From assembly GCA_900768845.1 (NCBI GenBank), contig CAAGEK010000057.1, positions 1 to 64,000 of the forward strand: a stretch of DNA of 64,000 nt, read 5' to 3'. Numbering within the stretch: position 1 is the first letter of the stretch; each line of letters opens with the position of its first letter. The translations under genes and the position numbers were made by a program. Below are positions 51,934 through 60,645 of the stretch, one piece after another. Under the pieces are notes generated by a model that saw only the letters and a program-made list of their open reading frames with translations, did not search any database and was not told the DNA's origin. The stretch comes from Alphaproteobacteria bacterium (GTDB lineage: Bacteria; Pseudomonadota; Alphaproteobacteria; CAAGCB01; CAG-977).

Positions 51934-52429
51934 TTTTTTGAAGTCTGAACGCCGCCCTTCTGCGTTTCGTTTCCTTCAAAAATGAAAAAGCATCCGTAAC
52001 ACGATGAAGGATTTTAAACTTTCCCGACTGTTTTCAGACTTTTTTTCAATTCAATCCGTGTCATTTTTTAGTTTGCTTGTTTTATCTTACGGGCATTGTT
52101 TCACCGGAGAATTTGGATTGTTTGCCGTTTCCTTCCCCTTTTCCCGTTATTTGACGAAAACAAAGACGACATTTAAAAACAATGCCTCTCCTGTTTTCGC
52201 ATGAAACCTGCGTGTTTTGATTAAACCAACACTGTTCGGCCGAACGATTTAAACAAAAAAGTCTGACCGCTACAGACGCCACCCCCATGGATGGAACGCG
52301 TTCCGACACGAATCGACACACCGGAAGTCCGAGAATTATTCAAAAACTTTGCCATCGGACAGGCCGGCATAATTTACAGTGTCTGTAAAACCGGATGTTT
52401 CAACAGATCGGGAGTGATTATATCGAATT
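51934..52429. other. Stretch without a recognised gene
   Basis: No convincing gene is seen. A frame from about 52286 (MERVPTRIDTPEVRELF) is short and ends at 52430. Composition shifts toward AT from here. It is probably part of the decayed accessory segment that runs to about 53.8 kb. Confidence 0.4.
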
Positions 52430-52447
52430 AAAAAAACTGACTTACAG

Positions 52448-52821
52448 AAAAGCACAAGAATTTCAGTTACTCTTAATATTATTGAATGCGACCATACAAA
52501 AGCAAATATTGAAATATATGCTATTGAATTAGGGCTTGTTACGGATGAATTTTCTTTAAAAAAGAAAGTTTGCAATGAAATTCTTAGAAGATTGTTTCCA
52601 ATCACTGATACTTTTCAAATAACAGATGAAAATCTTGAAACAGAAAACTGTCAGGGATGCCGTCGTCACTCTATCTTGGGACAAACGATAAAGATCTTAT
52701 TTGAAAATTTAAACAAAAATTACTTTTTGACGGCTTCTCTATCATCAAAGATGAGCAGAACGGAACATTTTCACCTACCGTTTTTTACTTCAATACGTTA
52801 TTTGTGACAGCTACAATGATG
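52448..52821 (+). pseudogene. AT-rich frameshifted gene remnant
   Basis: An open frame without a start reads ISVTLNIIECDHTKANIEI, then ELGLVTDEFSLKKKVCNEIL and QTIKILFENLNKNY. A shift near 52730 moves the reading to FDGFSIIKDEQNGTFSP and FYFNTLFVTATMM, then a stop. The third codon positions are AT-rich, unlike the housekeeping genes around it. It was probably acquired from elsewhere and is now inactive. Family unknown. Confidence 0.45.
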
Positions 52822-52981
52822 TAAAGGATGAAGTTTACTTGAAAAATTTGGAATGAAAACAACGCCGGTGCCTTTAAAACAAGTGCTTGAAAATTATGAC
52901 AGGAAATCGGGCTCCATCAAACAGCCGATTGAGAACTTTCTTTGAGTGTTTGCTAAACGGGATGTGATCCTGAAAAAATAC

Positions 52982-53438
52982 GATGGAAAAAAGGAATTTA
53001 TTAGGACGAAGGAATCCGCCTTTTTTGTTGTCTTCTTTAAACGAGTGGAATAATTCACCACAGAAGCCTCAATTTATTCAAGGTCTTATACCTGCAGGGA
53101 AGCTCAGACGAAGACGATTGCCGGTTTCGGATACAAATATCACATCCGGATTACTTTTACGCCATGCGATAAAGGACGCGGGATGGTCTAATTTAAAACC
53201 AAGCCGCGTTTCGGTTAAAACCATTTTGCGTGCTACAGTTTTCATGCGAAAAAAAACGTTTTCTTTTGTGCAGGTCGCCTTTGCTTTTACAAAATGACCT
53301 GAGAACGAGTCGGAACGGCAACACGCCAAGCTGTTGGTCGCCTATGACCGGAAAATGTCTATAGAATAGAACAGGCTGACTTAAAAGGGGCTCTTGTTAA
53401 ATTAAAAAAGAATCTAAAGTCATTCGGATATGTCTAAA
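52982..53438. pseudogene. Decayed coding fragments
   Basis: Several broken frames are seen. On the minus strand there is a frame MKTVARKMVLTETRLGF and VIFVSETGNRLRLSFPAG within 53078-53329. On the plus strand there is ESERQHAKLLVAYDRKMSIE, then after a shift EQADLKGALVKLKKNLKSFGYV ending at 53438. None has a credible ribosome site. They lie in a stretch with no intact gene up to the tRNA. Confidence 0.35.
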
Positions 53439-53749
53439 ATTCTTTACTATAGCACGCAAAATAGTTTTATCCAAAACGCAACTTAGTTTTAACTTTTTTC
53501 AGACGGTTCATTGACACCCAAAACGCAGGATAGAATTAAATTAAAATTATCCTGCGCTTTTATGAAAAAAAGTTAAAACTATATTGCGCGCAAAAAAATT
53601 AAAAGCGTCATCACTGCCGACAGAAAAATTCAGGATTTCAGCCTTTTTTATCCCGTTATATCCCCGTATATCCCGCTGTATCCCGATTCCTTCAAAAGGG
53701 TAAAACCGTCTTTCGTTACAGTTTCGGTTAAAACCATTTTGCGTGCTAC
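53208..53749. repeat. 29-bp direct repeat (two perfect copies)
   Basis: The 29 bases beginning GTTTCGGTTAAAACC and ending TTTTGCGTGCTAC occur identically at 53208-53236 and 53721-53749. A related inverted copy (TAGCACGCAAAATAG then TTTTAT) is at 53450-53470. The feature spans the first to the last copy. There are too few copies, with unequal spacing, for a CRISPR array. Confidence 0.8.
53477..53589. repeat. Nested palindrome
   Basis: The outer arms CGCAACTTAGTTTTAACTTT (53477 on) and AAAGTTAAAACTATATTGCG (to 53589) are inverted repeats with two mismatches. Inside lies a second hairpin, CGCAGGATA (53525-53533) / TATCCTGCG (53549-53557), followed by CTTTT. It could be a small mobile repeat or a structured RNA. 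Confidence 0.75.
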
Positions 53750-53835
53750 TACAACGTTCGCCGGTTAATCCCTCCCGAACGCTTGCTTTCCCCTATCCCG
53801 CCTGCGTTCGTTTCTTCTTTCGGTCAACAAAAAAA

Positions 53836-53856
53836 GGACACCTTACTCAGGCATCC
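53836..53856 (-). terminator. Terminator of tRNA-Pro
   Basis: On the minus strand GGATGCCT / AGGTGTCC (two G-T pairs), loop GAGTA, is followed by a run of seven T. Confidence 0.75.
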
Positions 53857-53866
53857 CTTTTTACTT

Positions 53867-53943
53867 TGGTCGGAGCGAGAGGATTCGAACCTCCGACCCC
53901 TTGCACCCCATACAAGTGCGCTACCAGACTGCGCCACGCTCCG
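53867..53943 (-). tRNA. tRNA-Pro (anticodon GGG)
   Basis: The minus strand folds as a complete cloverleaf. The acceptor arms are CGGAGCG and CGCTCCG, beginning with C1 as is typical for proline. The D arm includes CTGGTAGCGC; the anticodon stem is CTTGT / GCAAG around loop ATGGGGT, giving anticodon GGG. The T arm carries GGTTCGAATCC. The discriminator A and the CCA end are encoded (53867-53870). A terminator follows. Confidence 0.96.
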
Positions 53944-54001
53944 TCAAAGTAAGTGTAATGTAATACGGCATTTTTTAAATTGCAAGCATCTTTTTTATAT
54001 T

Positions 54002-54436
54002 TTATACGGCTTTTTTCAACAAATCCCCGATCTCTTTCAACTCGGAAATCAACGCATCCAAAGACGCCCCGTTTATCGTGTAATCCGCCGCATCGTCCTC
54101 CCGCGCTTCCGACACGGGAATCTTGCCCTCCCCTCCGTTTCCGTCAATCACTGCATTAATGCGACCTTCTTTTAACAACTTTTGAACACCCTTAATCGTA
54201 TACCCTTCCTTGTAAAGCAAAAATTCTATCTTTTTCAGCAAAGAAATGTCTTCGGGACGGTAATAACGCCGCCCCCCGCCTCTTTGGACAGGAGCCACTT
54301 CGTCAAATTTCTTTTCCCAAAAACGCAAAACGTGTTGCGGAACATTCAAATCATCGGATACTTCGGCAATCGTGCGAAAAGCTCTGGACGCTTTTTTGTC
54401 TTCCGTGTCGCTCTGTGTGTTTTCAAGCGTTTCCAT
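54002..54436 (-). CDS. MerR-family transcriptional regulator
   Basis: A 144-residue regulator. The helix-turn-helix is in FRTIAEVSDDLNVPQHVLRFWEKKFDEVAPVQRGGGRRYYRPEDI, then a dimer helix LLKKIEFLLYKEGYTIKGVQKLLKEG. No metal-binding cysteines are seen, so it is unlikely to be a metal sensor. It overlaps ihfA by one base (TAATG). The ihfA-merR pairing downstream of fabH is a constant alphaproteobacterial neighbourhood. Target unknown. Confidence 0.9.
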   Translation of the reverse strand: METLENTQSDTEDKKASRAFRTIAEVSDDLNVPQHVLRFWEKKFDEVAPVQRGGGRRYYRPEDISLLKKIEFLLYKEGYTIKGVQKLLKEGRINAVIDGNGGEGKIPVSEAREDDAADYTINGASLDALISELKEIGDLLKKAV

Positions 54437-54747
54437 TACGAATCAATTTCCGAATTAACTTTTTTCTTGAGTATTTGCGAAGGACGGAACGACAAAATAC
54501 GGCGCGGGGAAATAGGCACTTCCACCCCCGTTTTCGGATTGCGCCCGACGCGCATTTTCTTTTGGCGGACGGAAAAAGTGCCGAATGAAGACAGTTTCAC
54601 CGTTTCACCTTTTTCCAACGCTTTGGATATTTCTTCCAACACCTGATCCAACAGATGAGCCGACTCGCTGCTTGACAGGCCTATTTCATGATAAATCGCT
54701 TCGGACAATTCCGCCCGAGTAACGTTTTTTGATTCTGAATCCGCCAT
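54436..54747 (-). CDS. ihfA: Integration host factor subunit alpha
   Basis: A 103-residue DNA-bending protein. The HU/IHF fold is seen with TRAELSEAIYHEIGLSSSESAHLLDQVLEEI, then the beta arm GRNPKTGVEVPISPRRILSFRPSQ containing the intercalating proline. The NPKTG and ISPRR sequence favours the IHF alpha chain over HU. It pairs with IhfB in nucleoid structure and transcription. GGGAAGG precedes the ATG. A gap of 230 bases to fabH (54748-54980) may hold its promoter. Confidence 0.95.
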   Translation of the reverse strand: MADSESKNVTRAELSEAIYHEIGLSSSESAHLLDQVLEEISKALEKGETVKLSSFGTFSVRQKKMRVGRNPKTGVEVPISPRRILSFRPSQILKKKVNSEIDS

Positions 54748-54980
54748 AAATACACCTTCCCTTGCTTGCCTTCAACTTCAAGAGTATAGGAAATCTCTTT
54801 TTTTTTCAAGAGACGCTTATAAAAATCGGAAAAACCGGACTTTGTCCGCTCTGCTAAAACAAAAGGAAGAGTTCTTGAAACCCTTCCCTTATGCTTATCC
54901 GACCTTCACCCCCGCCCGGATGACGATTGCAAACCGTCGGATATAAAAGGCGAAAAAACGACTTTCCCGCCGTAAAAAGA

Positions 54981-55958
54981 TTACAAACGAATCAGAGCGG
55001 CTCCCCAAGTAAAGCCCGCCCCCATCGCCGGCAACAACAGCAACTGGCCTTTTTTGATTTTGCCCTGTTTGTAGCTTTCCGCCAATGCCAAAGGCACCGA
55101 CGCCGCCGAAGTATTTGCGTGTTCGCCGACGGTGGAAATGACTTTTTCCAAAGGAATCCCCAAACGTTTGGCCGTCGCTTCCAAAATGCGGACATTCGCC
55201 TGATGGGGAACGAGCCAATCGATTTGATCCAAAGAAATTCCGTTTTTCTCAAGAATTTCCTCGGATACTTCAGCCATATTAACGGCGGCATGACGGAAAA
55301 CCTCGCGGCCGTTCATCGTGATAAACCCGACTTCGTGGTTCGTCGAAGCCCCTCCCGTCGAACACAATTCCGGAGCATAATGACCGTCCGAATAAATCAA
55401 AGTGTCCAAAACGCCGAAATCATCCGGCGAACCTGCCGCTTCTTCCGCACGCAAAACAGCGCATCCCGCACCGTCGCCGAATAAAACGCAAGTGTTCCTG
55501 TCCGAAAAATCGGTAATGCGGGACAGCGTTTCGACTCCGATGACCAAAGCCGTTTTCACCTGACCGGCGCGAATCATATTATCGGCGACACGCAAGGCAT
55601 ATATAAATCCCGAACACGCCGCGACAATGTCAAAAGCGCATCCGTTTTTCATGCCCAAGGCGTTCTGGACATAAACGGCCGTCGAAGGGAAAGTCTTGTC
55701 GGGGGTAATCGTCGCCAAAACGATCAAATCCAAATCTTCGCCCGTAATTCCGGCCATTTTCAACGCTTCTTCCGAAGCTTTGACCGCCATGACGGAAGAC
55801 GACGTCCCTTCATCGGCAAAGTGGCGTTGACGAATCCCCGTTCGGGTCACAATCCATTCGTCGCTGGTTTCAACGATTTTCGCCATATCGTCATTCGTGC
55901 TGACGCGTTCGGGCAAATAAGCCCCCAACCCGATGATCCGAGAACGCAACATTGTCAT
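54981..55958 (-). CDS. fabH: 3-oxoacyl-ACP synthase III
   Basis: FabH starts type II fatty acid synthesis by condensing acetyl-CoA with malonyl-ACP. The 325-residue protein has the active-site Cys in FDIVAACSGFIYAL, the His in DWLVPHQANVRIL and Asn in VGEHANTSAASVPLAL. Length and residues are normal. The ATG overlaps the plsX stop by four bases (ATGA). Confidence 0.97.
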   Translation of the reverse strand: MTMLRSRIIGLGAYLPERVSTNDDMAKIVETSDEWIVTRTGIRQRHFADEGTSSSVMAVKASEEALKMAGITGEDLDLIVLATITPDKTFPSTAVYVQNALGMKNGCAFDIVAACSGFIYALRVADNMIRAGQVKTALVIGVETLSRITDFSDRNTCVLFGDGAGCAVLRAEEAAGSPDDFGVLDTLIYSDGHYAPELCSTGGASTNHEVGFITMNGREVFRHAAVNMAEVSEEILEKNGISLDQIDWLVPHQANVRILEATAKRLGIPLEKVISTVGEHANTSAASVPLALAESYKQGKIKKGQLLLLPAMGAGFTWGAALIRL

Positions 55959-57004
55959 TCCGTTTTTTCCTTATCAAGTAAATCAAGAGCGGCCAACTGT
56001 TTGGCGATACTGCCGACCAAATCGTGACGAGCCGTATCGATTGCGACGCCGATGGCGTTGAAAAAGCCGAACGCATCCGCATTTCCGTGGCTTTTAATCG
56101 AAATACCCTTCAAGCCGATCAACATCGCCCCGTTGTACAAACGGGGATCCATGGTTCCTTTAAGCTTTTTCAGCGCGGGCAACGCGAATAAAAACCCCAG
56201 CTTGGCAAGCAGACTGCTTTTCGCCGCGTCCTTCAGCAAACCGAGCATCAGTTTGACCGAACCTTCGATCGCTTTAAGGGCGATGTTGCCGGAAAAACCG
56301 TCCGTGACGAAAACGTCAACCGTACCGCGGGCGATATCGTCGGATTCAACGAACCCTTTGAATTCGTGACCGTCGGAAGACGCGTTTTTTAAAATTTGCG
56401 CGGCTTCGCGAATCTCGTCACGCCCTTTTGTTTCTTCCGATCCGATGTTCAACAGCCCGACGGTCGGCCGTTCGCGTTTTAAAACGGCGCGACAGTAGAC
56501 TTCGCCCATGACGGCGAACTCGACCAGATTGCGGGCGTCGCATTCGGCGTTCGCCCCCAAATCCAACATCACGCAACCGCCTGTCGACCGAGTCGGCAAA
56601 ACGGTAATGATTGCGGGACGGTGAATCCCCGGCATCGTTCCGAGAATCAGCTTGGAAAACGCCATCAGCGCGCCTGTGTTTCCGGCACTGACGACGGCGG
56701 CGGCCTCGTTATGCTTCACGGCTTCAATCGCCATCCACAGACTGGATTTGCGTCCCGTCCTGACGGCGGAGGAAGGCTTTTCATCCGAACGGACGTAATC
56801 CGGCGTATGAACGAAGTTGTAACGCTTCGGATCAACGTCGTACTTTTCCATAAACGGCATAACTTTGCCTTCGTCGCCGAAGACCAAAAAATTCACGTCG
56901 GAATATTTTTGAATTGCCGATTTCAAACCGCCGATAACGCTGTCGGGGGCGTTATCTCCCCCCATAGCGTCAAGAGCGAGGACAAGCGGCTGTTTTGTAT
57001 CCAC
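55955..57004 (-). CDS. plsX: Phosphate acyltransferase PlsX
   Basis: PlsX makes acyl-phosphate from acyl-ACP for phospholipid synthesis. The 349-residue product begins LVLALDAMGGDNAP and contains VVSAGNTGALMAFSK, MLDLGANAEC and FVTDGFSGNIALKAIEG. The start is a GTG with AGGGGGC upstream. It lies between rpmF and fabH, the classical rpmF-plsX-fabH order. Confidence 0.97.
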   Translation of the reverse strand: MDTKQPLVLALDAMGGDNAPDSVIGGLKSAIQKYSDVNFLVFGDEGKVMPFMEKYDVDPKRYNFVHTPDYVRSDEKPSSAVRTGRKSSLWMAIEAVKHNEAAAVVSAGNTGALMAFSKLILGTMPGIHRPAIITVLPTRSTGGCVMLDLGANAECDARNLVEFAVMGEVYCRAVLKRERPTVGLLNIGSEETKGRDEIREAAQILKNASSDGHEFKGFVESDDIARGTVDVFVTDGFSGNIALKAIEGSVKLMLGLLKDAAKSSLLAKLGFLFALPALKKLKGTMDPRLYNGAMLIGLKGISIKSHGNADAFGFFNAIGVAIDTARHDLVGSIAKQLAALDLLDKEKTE

Positions 57005-57033
57005 AATCGCCCCCTAATACTGATTAAACGGAT

Positions 57034-57237
57034 TTAGGCTTCGGAAACCGTATCGGCTTCGGCCTTTTGACGGACGACTTCTTTGCCGTCGTAAAAGCCG
57101 CAACTGGCGCAAACATTATGAGGACGCTTGATTTCGCCGCAGTTCGGGCATTCCATCACTGCATTCGTACCCAAAGCCAAATGAGAACGGCGCATATCGC
57201 GGCGGGATTTTGATTTTTTACTACGAGGTGTAGCCAT
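57034..57237 (-). CDS. rpmF: 50S ribosomal protein L32
   Basis: A 67-residue L32: MATPRSKKSKSRRDMRRSH at the N-terminus and a zinc-type CPNCGEIKRPHNVCASCG with four cysteines. The C-terminal tail is slightly longer than in E. coli. It lies between the DUF177 gene and plsX, as is usual in Proteobacteria. Confidence 0.97.
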   Translation of the reverse strand: MATPRSKKSKSRRDMRRSHLALGTNAVMECPNCGEIKRPHNVCASCGFYDGKEVVRQKAEADTVSEA

Positions 57238-57349
57238 TGTTCTGTCTCTTTCTTCAAAGAATTAGCGCAATTTTCCATACCCCCGAAAATCGGGAATACG
57301 AAACCAAGACCTATGTCATATAAAACTTTTCATAAAACTGCAAGCAAAT

Positions 57350-57886
57350 TCACGATTTTTTCAGTTTTTCCAGAATTGAAAAGGGGTTTTCGGGAACTTT
57401 ATCATCCTCTTGCGTTGTTGAAATCTCAGAAAACTCAACGTCCGGACGTTTCGGAAAAGGATCCAACGCCAACGCAAGATATTGAACGACCAGCTCTCCG
57501 ACATCGATCTTTCCGTTTTCCGCAACGTCGGTTTCCTCGCTTTCGTTCGCATCCAAATCTATTTCATTGGGGCGCAGGCTTTCTTCGGCAAGATCCGAAA
57601 CGAACAGGACGCGAAAAGAATCCTTTATTTCTTCTTTGAAAGGTTCCAAAGACACCACGCACGTCTGAGTCACACCGGCGTGAAAGTCCCCCTTCACCCG
57701 AACGCGGTCGCGACCGACCGACTTCAACCGGACGGATGCGTTCAAAAAATCGACGGACACCAAACCCAACCGTTCCGCCAAAGCCGCCCTTTCCCGTTCC
57801 GAAGCCTCCAACTCCTCTTTCATTCCCGTTGTCGGAATGCGGGAAATTTCAACGGGGCGGGAAAATTCGTTTTTCGTTTGTTGCAT
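57350..57886 (-). CDS. DUF177/YceD family protein
   Basis: A 178-residue member of the YceD family found upstream of rpmF; YceD is implicated in 23S rRNA metabolism (family knowledge). EFSRPVEISRIPTTGMKEELEASERERAALAERLGL is the N-terminal core, followed by VKGDFHAGVTQTCVVSLEPFKEEI with the conserved Cys, and the acidic NEIDLDANESEET region. AAGGA precedes the ATG. Its neighbour on the other side, the bamE-like gene, is divergent. Confidence 0.9.
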   Translation of the reverse strand: MQQTKNEFSRPVEISRIPTTGMKEELEASERERAALAERLGLVSVDFLNASVRLKSVGRDRVRVKGDFHAGVTQTCVVSLEPFKEEIKDSFRVLFVSDLAEESLRPNEIDLDANESEETDVAENGKIDVGELVVQYLALALDPFPKRPDVEFSEISTTQEDDKVPENPFSILEKLKKS

Positions 57887-57954
57887 TTCGTATTCCTTTT
57901 ATTTGCGTTTCGCTGTATTTTACATATTACGAACGTTTGTTTAAATACGGTTTT

Positions 57955-58398
57955 ATGATGAATCCTCCCCTAAAAGCAACGCTTTCATTATTATTGTCCC
58001 TGACCGCCTGCACCCCGACGCTGGATTCACACGGAGATGCGCCCGATCCGGAAAAGCTCGCCTTGCTGGAAACCGGACGGACGCCTTATACCGAAGTCCG
58101 CACCCTTTTGGGGCCTCCGTCTTCCAAAACCGTTTTCGATGCGGAACACTGGCTTTATATCAGCTCCGTCCAAAAACGCGTCGCCTTTTTCAAACCCGAA
58201 GAAATAGAACGCCGAATTACCGTTTTAAAATTTGATAAAAACGGCATTTTACAAAGCATCGAAGAAAAAACCATGAACGACGGAGTTCCGCTTTTGCCTT
58301 GCGAAGACGAAACCCGCACATCGGGGCATTCCGTCACGCTGATGGAACAATTCATCGGCAACATCGGCCGCTTTGAACAAAAAAGAAACGGCTTGTAA
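57955..58398 (+). CDS. bamE: BamE/SmpA-OmlA family lipoprotein
   Basis: An outer-membrane lipoprotein of the beta-barrel assembly machinery. The 147-residue precursor has a short signal peptide ending in LTACTP (lipobox LTAC). The fold is seen as LALLETGRTPYTEVRTLLGPPSSKTVFDAEHWLYIS, then FDKNGILQSIE. ATGs at 57955 and 57958 are both possible. The placement divergent from DUF177-rpmF-plsX is common in Alphaproteobacteria. The C-terminal tail is longer than in E. coli BamE. Confidence 0.88.
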   Translation: MMNPPLKATLSLLLSLTACTPTLDSHGDAPDPEKLALLETGRTPYTEVRTLLGPPSSKTVFDAEHWLYISSVQKRVAFFKPEEIERRITVLKFDKNGILQSIEEKTMNDGVPLLPCEDETRTSGHSVTLMEQFIGNIGRFEQKRNGL

Positions 58399-58410
58399 CG
58401 GCCGTTTCCT
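58380..58410. terminator. Shared terminator between bamE and the chemoreceptor gene
   Basis: GAAACGGC / GCCGTTTC forms a hairpin around the bamE stop. On the minus strand it is followed by TTTTTT, so it ends the chemoreceptor transcript. On the plus strand the T run is weak. Confidence 0.75.
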
Positions 58411-58438
58411 TATCATTTCAACAATAATCCGCCCGTTA

Positions 58439-60577
58439 TCAGCGCATCTGTTTCGTTCCCGATGCCAGCTCCGAAACAAATTCGGACACGGCCTGCTGAA
58501 CGGCGTCCGTATTGACGGTAATGTCGGAAACCAGAGAAGACGCTTTTTGAGCCGTTTTGGAAACCGTCGTCAGCATCGGTTCAAAAACGGCGCGACATTC
58601 GGCGGCGGCGGTAATTTGAGTTGTGATGTTGCCCATCAAATCCGATTCTTCACCGAAATGATCGCGTTGTTTTGAAAACAACGCCACAATGTCCGCCGAC
58701 AGGGAATGCATCGACTGTATGCTACCGACGGTATCTTCGACCGTTTGCACGAAAGCGTAGGTTTCATTGCGCATATCGCCCAAGTTCGTCAACAGCTGTT
58801 CCGCCGCGCTGACGGTTTGTTGAGCCTGACTCCTGATTTCAACGGCGGCATTGCCGAACGCTTTCGCCTTTTCGCCGGATTTGACGGCTTCAATAGAAGC
58901 GTTTAAAGCCAAAATCTTTGTTTGAGAGGCGATTTTTTGAATGGAATCGGATAATTCCGACATCATTCTCGCCCAATTGATCAACCCCGAAGAAAACAGT
59001 TTGATTTTTTCGGCCTGCTTTAAAACGCTGCCGGAAGCTTCGCTTTCCTTTTCCGCCCTCTGGCTCAAAGCGGCATAGCTTTCGCGGTACAGGCGCATCG
59101 TTTCCGTCGCCCTGTCCGACAAAGCGGAAAAATCATGAGGCAGGGATTCTTGCGTTTTTTCATATAAAATCTGAATTTCCTGAATGACCTGCGCCAACGC
59201 GTCGGCCAGAGAATCCAGATGTCTGCGGCAAATGTCAAACCGTCCGCCGGTTTTACGCGATACGGTTTGGGCGACCGTGCGAATGTGTTTGAGCAGTTTT
59301 TGCATTCGGGCGGCGTCTTCGTTAAAGGAAGTCGCACTTGTGGCCAAACCTTCGGCATTTTCATCCGAAACCGCTCCGTCTTCGGAAACGGCGGGAGCCA
59401 CGGGAGATCCCAAAGGCACATACGCGGCCACGGAACCGTAAGTCCCCGCATTCAACGTCCCGTCGGCCGATTCGGAATATTTCAAATTCGACTGCAACGC
59501 CGCCAAAGCCTGAGCCAACGTCCCGATTTCATCGCCGCGTTCGGTGAAATGAATGTAAACGGAACGGTCTCCGCGGGCGATTTCCTGCATATTTTCAATC
59601 AATCGCGACAAGGGGTAGCGTATCCCCCACAAAGACAGAAACGCCAGCGCGAACGTCAAAATTCCGGCAACGGCGGCCGCGGCGACGAACAATTTTTGGA
59701 ACAACAGCTTGAACGTTTCCGCATCCGACATCATATGCGCGGAATTCATGACCAACGTATCGATCAACTCTTTTAAAAGAGCCGCATTCTTGCTTCCCGT
59801 TCGGGAAACTTCCGCTATTTTCCCTTCCAATTCCTTGTCGGATTTCATTTTACGGCGAATGTCGTCTTCCATGTTGCCCAACAAGGCCAAAACGGTTTTC
59901 AACTGGGCGGAATTGACCATCTCGGCCTGTTTCGCCGCATTCATCGCCTGTTTCAAAGTTTCCAGCTTTTCATTGATCCGCTTTTGCCTTTCCGCTTCGC
60001 TTTTTTCCGACAAAGCCGCATCAAACACCTGTAACGCCTCGTCCAGTTGTTCCTGAAGCGCATTCAAAGCGAACGTGGCGGAGGGCAGTGTCGCCTCCTC
60101 GATCATTTCTTCCAACCGTTTCGAGGCCTGCGCGGCGGCTTTTTGCGCCTTTTCCGCCGATTCCGCACTTCTGTCCCGCAAAACGAACATTTCTTCGGTA
60201 TCGGCGCGATACTTCACAACGGAAGCCGCCAGCGGAGCGACATATTTCTTTTTGACGGCTTCGCTTTCCAGATAAGGCGTTATTTCCGAAAGTTTTTGTT
60301 CGTAATCGGCCAAAGCGTCATGTACGTTCCGGCCGCCCGCCGCGCCGGCTTTGTCCGAAAAGAAAAACAACGAACGGTTCAGGGAAAAAAGGGACGTTTC
60401 CAAAGCGGACAACCGTCTGACGCTTTCGATCGTGTTGTTCGCGACCATATATTCCCGATGCACCTCCCCGACGGCGAACATTCCGCCGAAACTCAGCAAA
60501 ACGGCAAAGCCCCCCAACAGGGCGAAAGCCGTACATACGCGGGTGCTCAGTTTAAATCGTGTAAGAAAATCATACAT
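58439..60577 (-). CDS. Methyl-accepting chemotaxis protein
   Basis: A 712-residue chemoreceptor. The first membrane helix is at about 15-37, followed by a long helical, coiled-coil-rich sensor region of about 250 residues. The second helix is near 296-319, a HAMP domain about 320-370 (RYPLSRLIENMQEIARGD), and a signalling domain whose hairpin tip reads SQTKILALNASIEAVKSGEKAKAFG (consensus LALNAAIEAARAGE). The substitution of V-K for A-R in the tip is mild. It probably reports to CheA/CheW encoded elsewhere. The ligand is unknown. Confidence 0.92.
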   Translation of the reverse strand: MYDFLTRFKLSTRVCTAFALLGGFAVLLSFGGMFAVGEVHREYMVANNTIESVRRLSALETSLFSLNRSLFFFSDKAGAAGGRNVHDALADYEQKLSEITPYLESEAVKKKYVAPLAASVVKYRADTEEMFVLRDRSAESAEKAQKAAAQASKRLEEMIEEATLPSATFALNALQEQLDEALQVFDAALSEKSEAERQKRINEKLETLKQAMNAAKQAEMVNSAQLKTVLALLGNMEDDIRRKMKSDKELEGKIAEVSRTGSKNAALLKELIDTLVMNSAHMMSDAETFKLLFQKLFVAAAAVAGILTFALAFLSLWGIRYPLSRLIENMQEIARGDRSVYIHFTERGDEIGTLAQALAALQSNLKYSESADGTLNAGTYGSVAAYVPLGSPVAPAVSEDGAVSDENAEGLATSATSFNEDAARMQKLLKHIRTVAQTVSRKTGGRFDICRRHLDSLADALAQVIQEIQILYEKTQESLPHDFSALSDRATETMRLYRESYAALSQRAEKESEASGSVLKQAEKIKLFSSGLINWARMMSELSDSIQKIASQTKILALNASIEAVKSGEKAKAFGNAAVEIRSQAQQTVSAAEQLLTNLGDMRNETYAFVQTVEDTVGSIQSMHSLSADIVALFSKQRDHFGEESDLMGNITTQITAAAECRAVFEPMLTTVSKTAQKASSLVSDITVNTDAVQQAVSEFVSELASGTKQMR

Positions 60578-60645
60578 ATCTCATCCGTCCTTCGGCGGAA
60601 AAGCCTTCCGGCTCTTCCGTCGTTCGGTTTTATCAGGAAACCGCT

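Noticed and set aside
53208..53749. CRISPR array with a tracr-like anti-repeat
   Set aside because: Only two perfect 29-bp repeats, about 510 bases apart, no regular spacers and no cas genes in the window. The inverted relative could mimic an anti-repeat, but the evidence is too thin.
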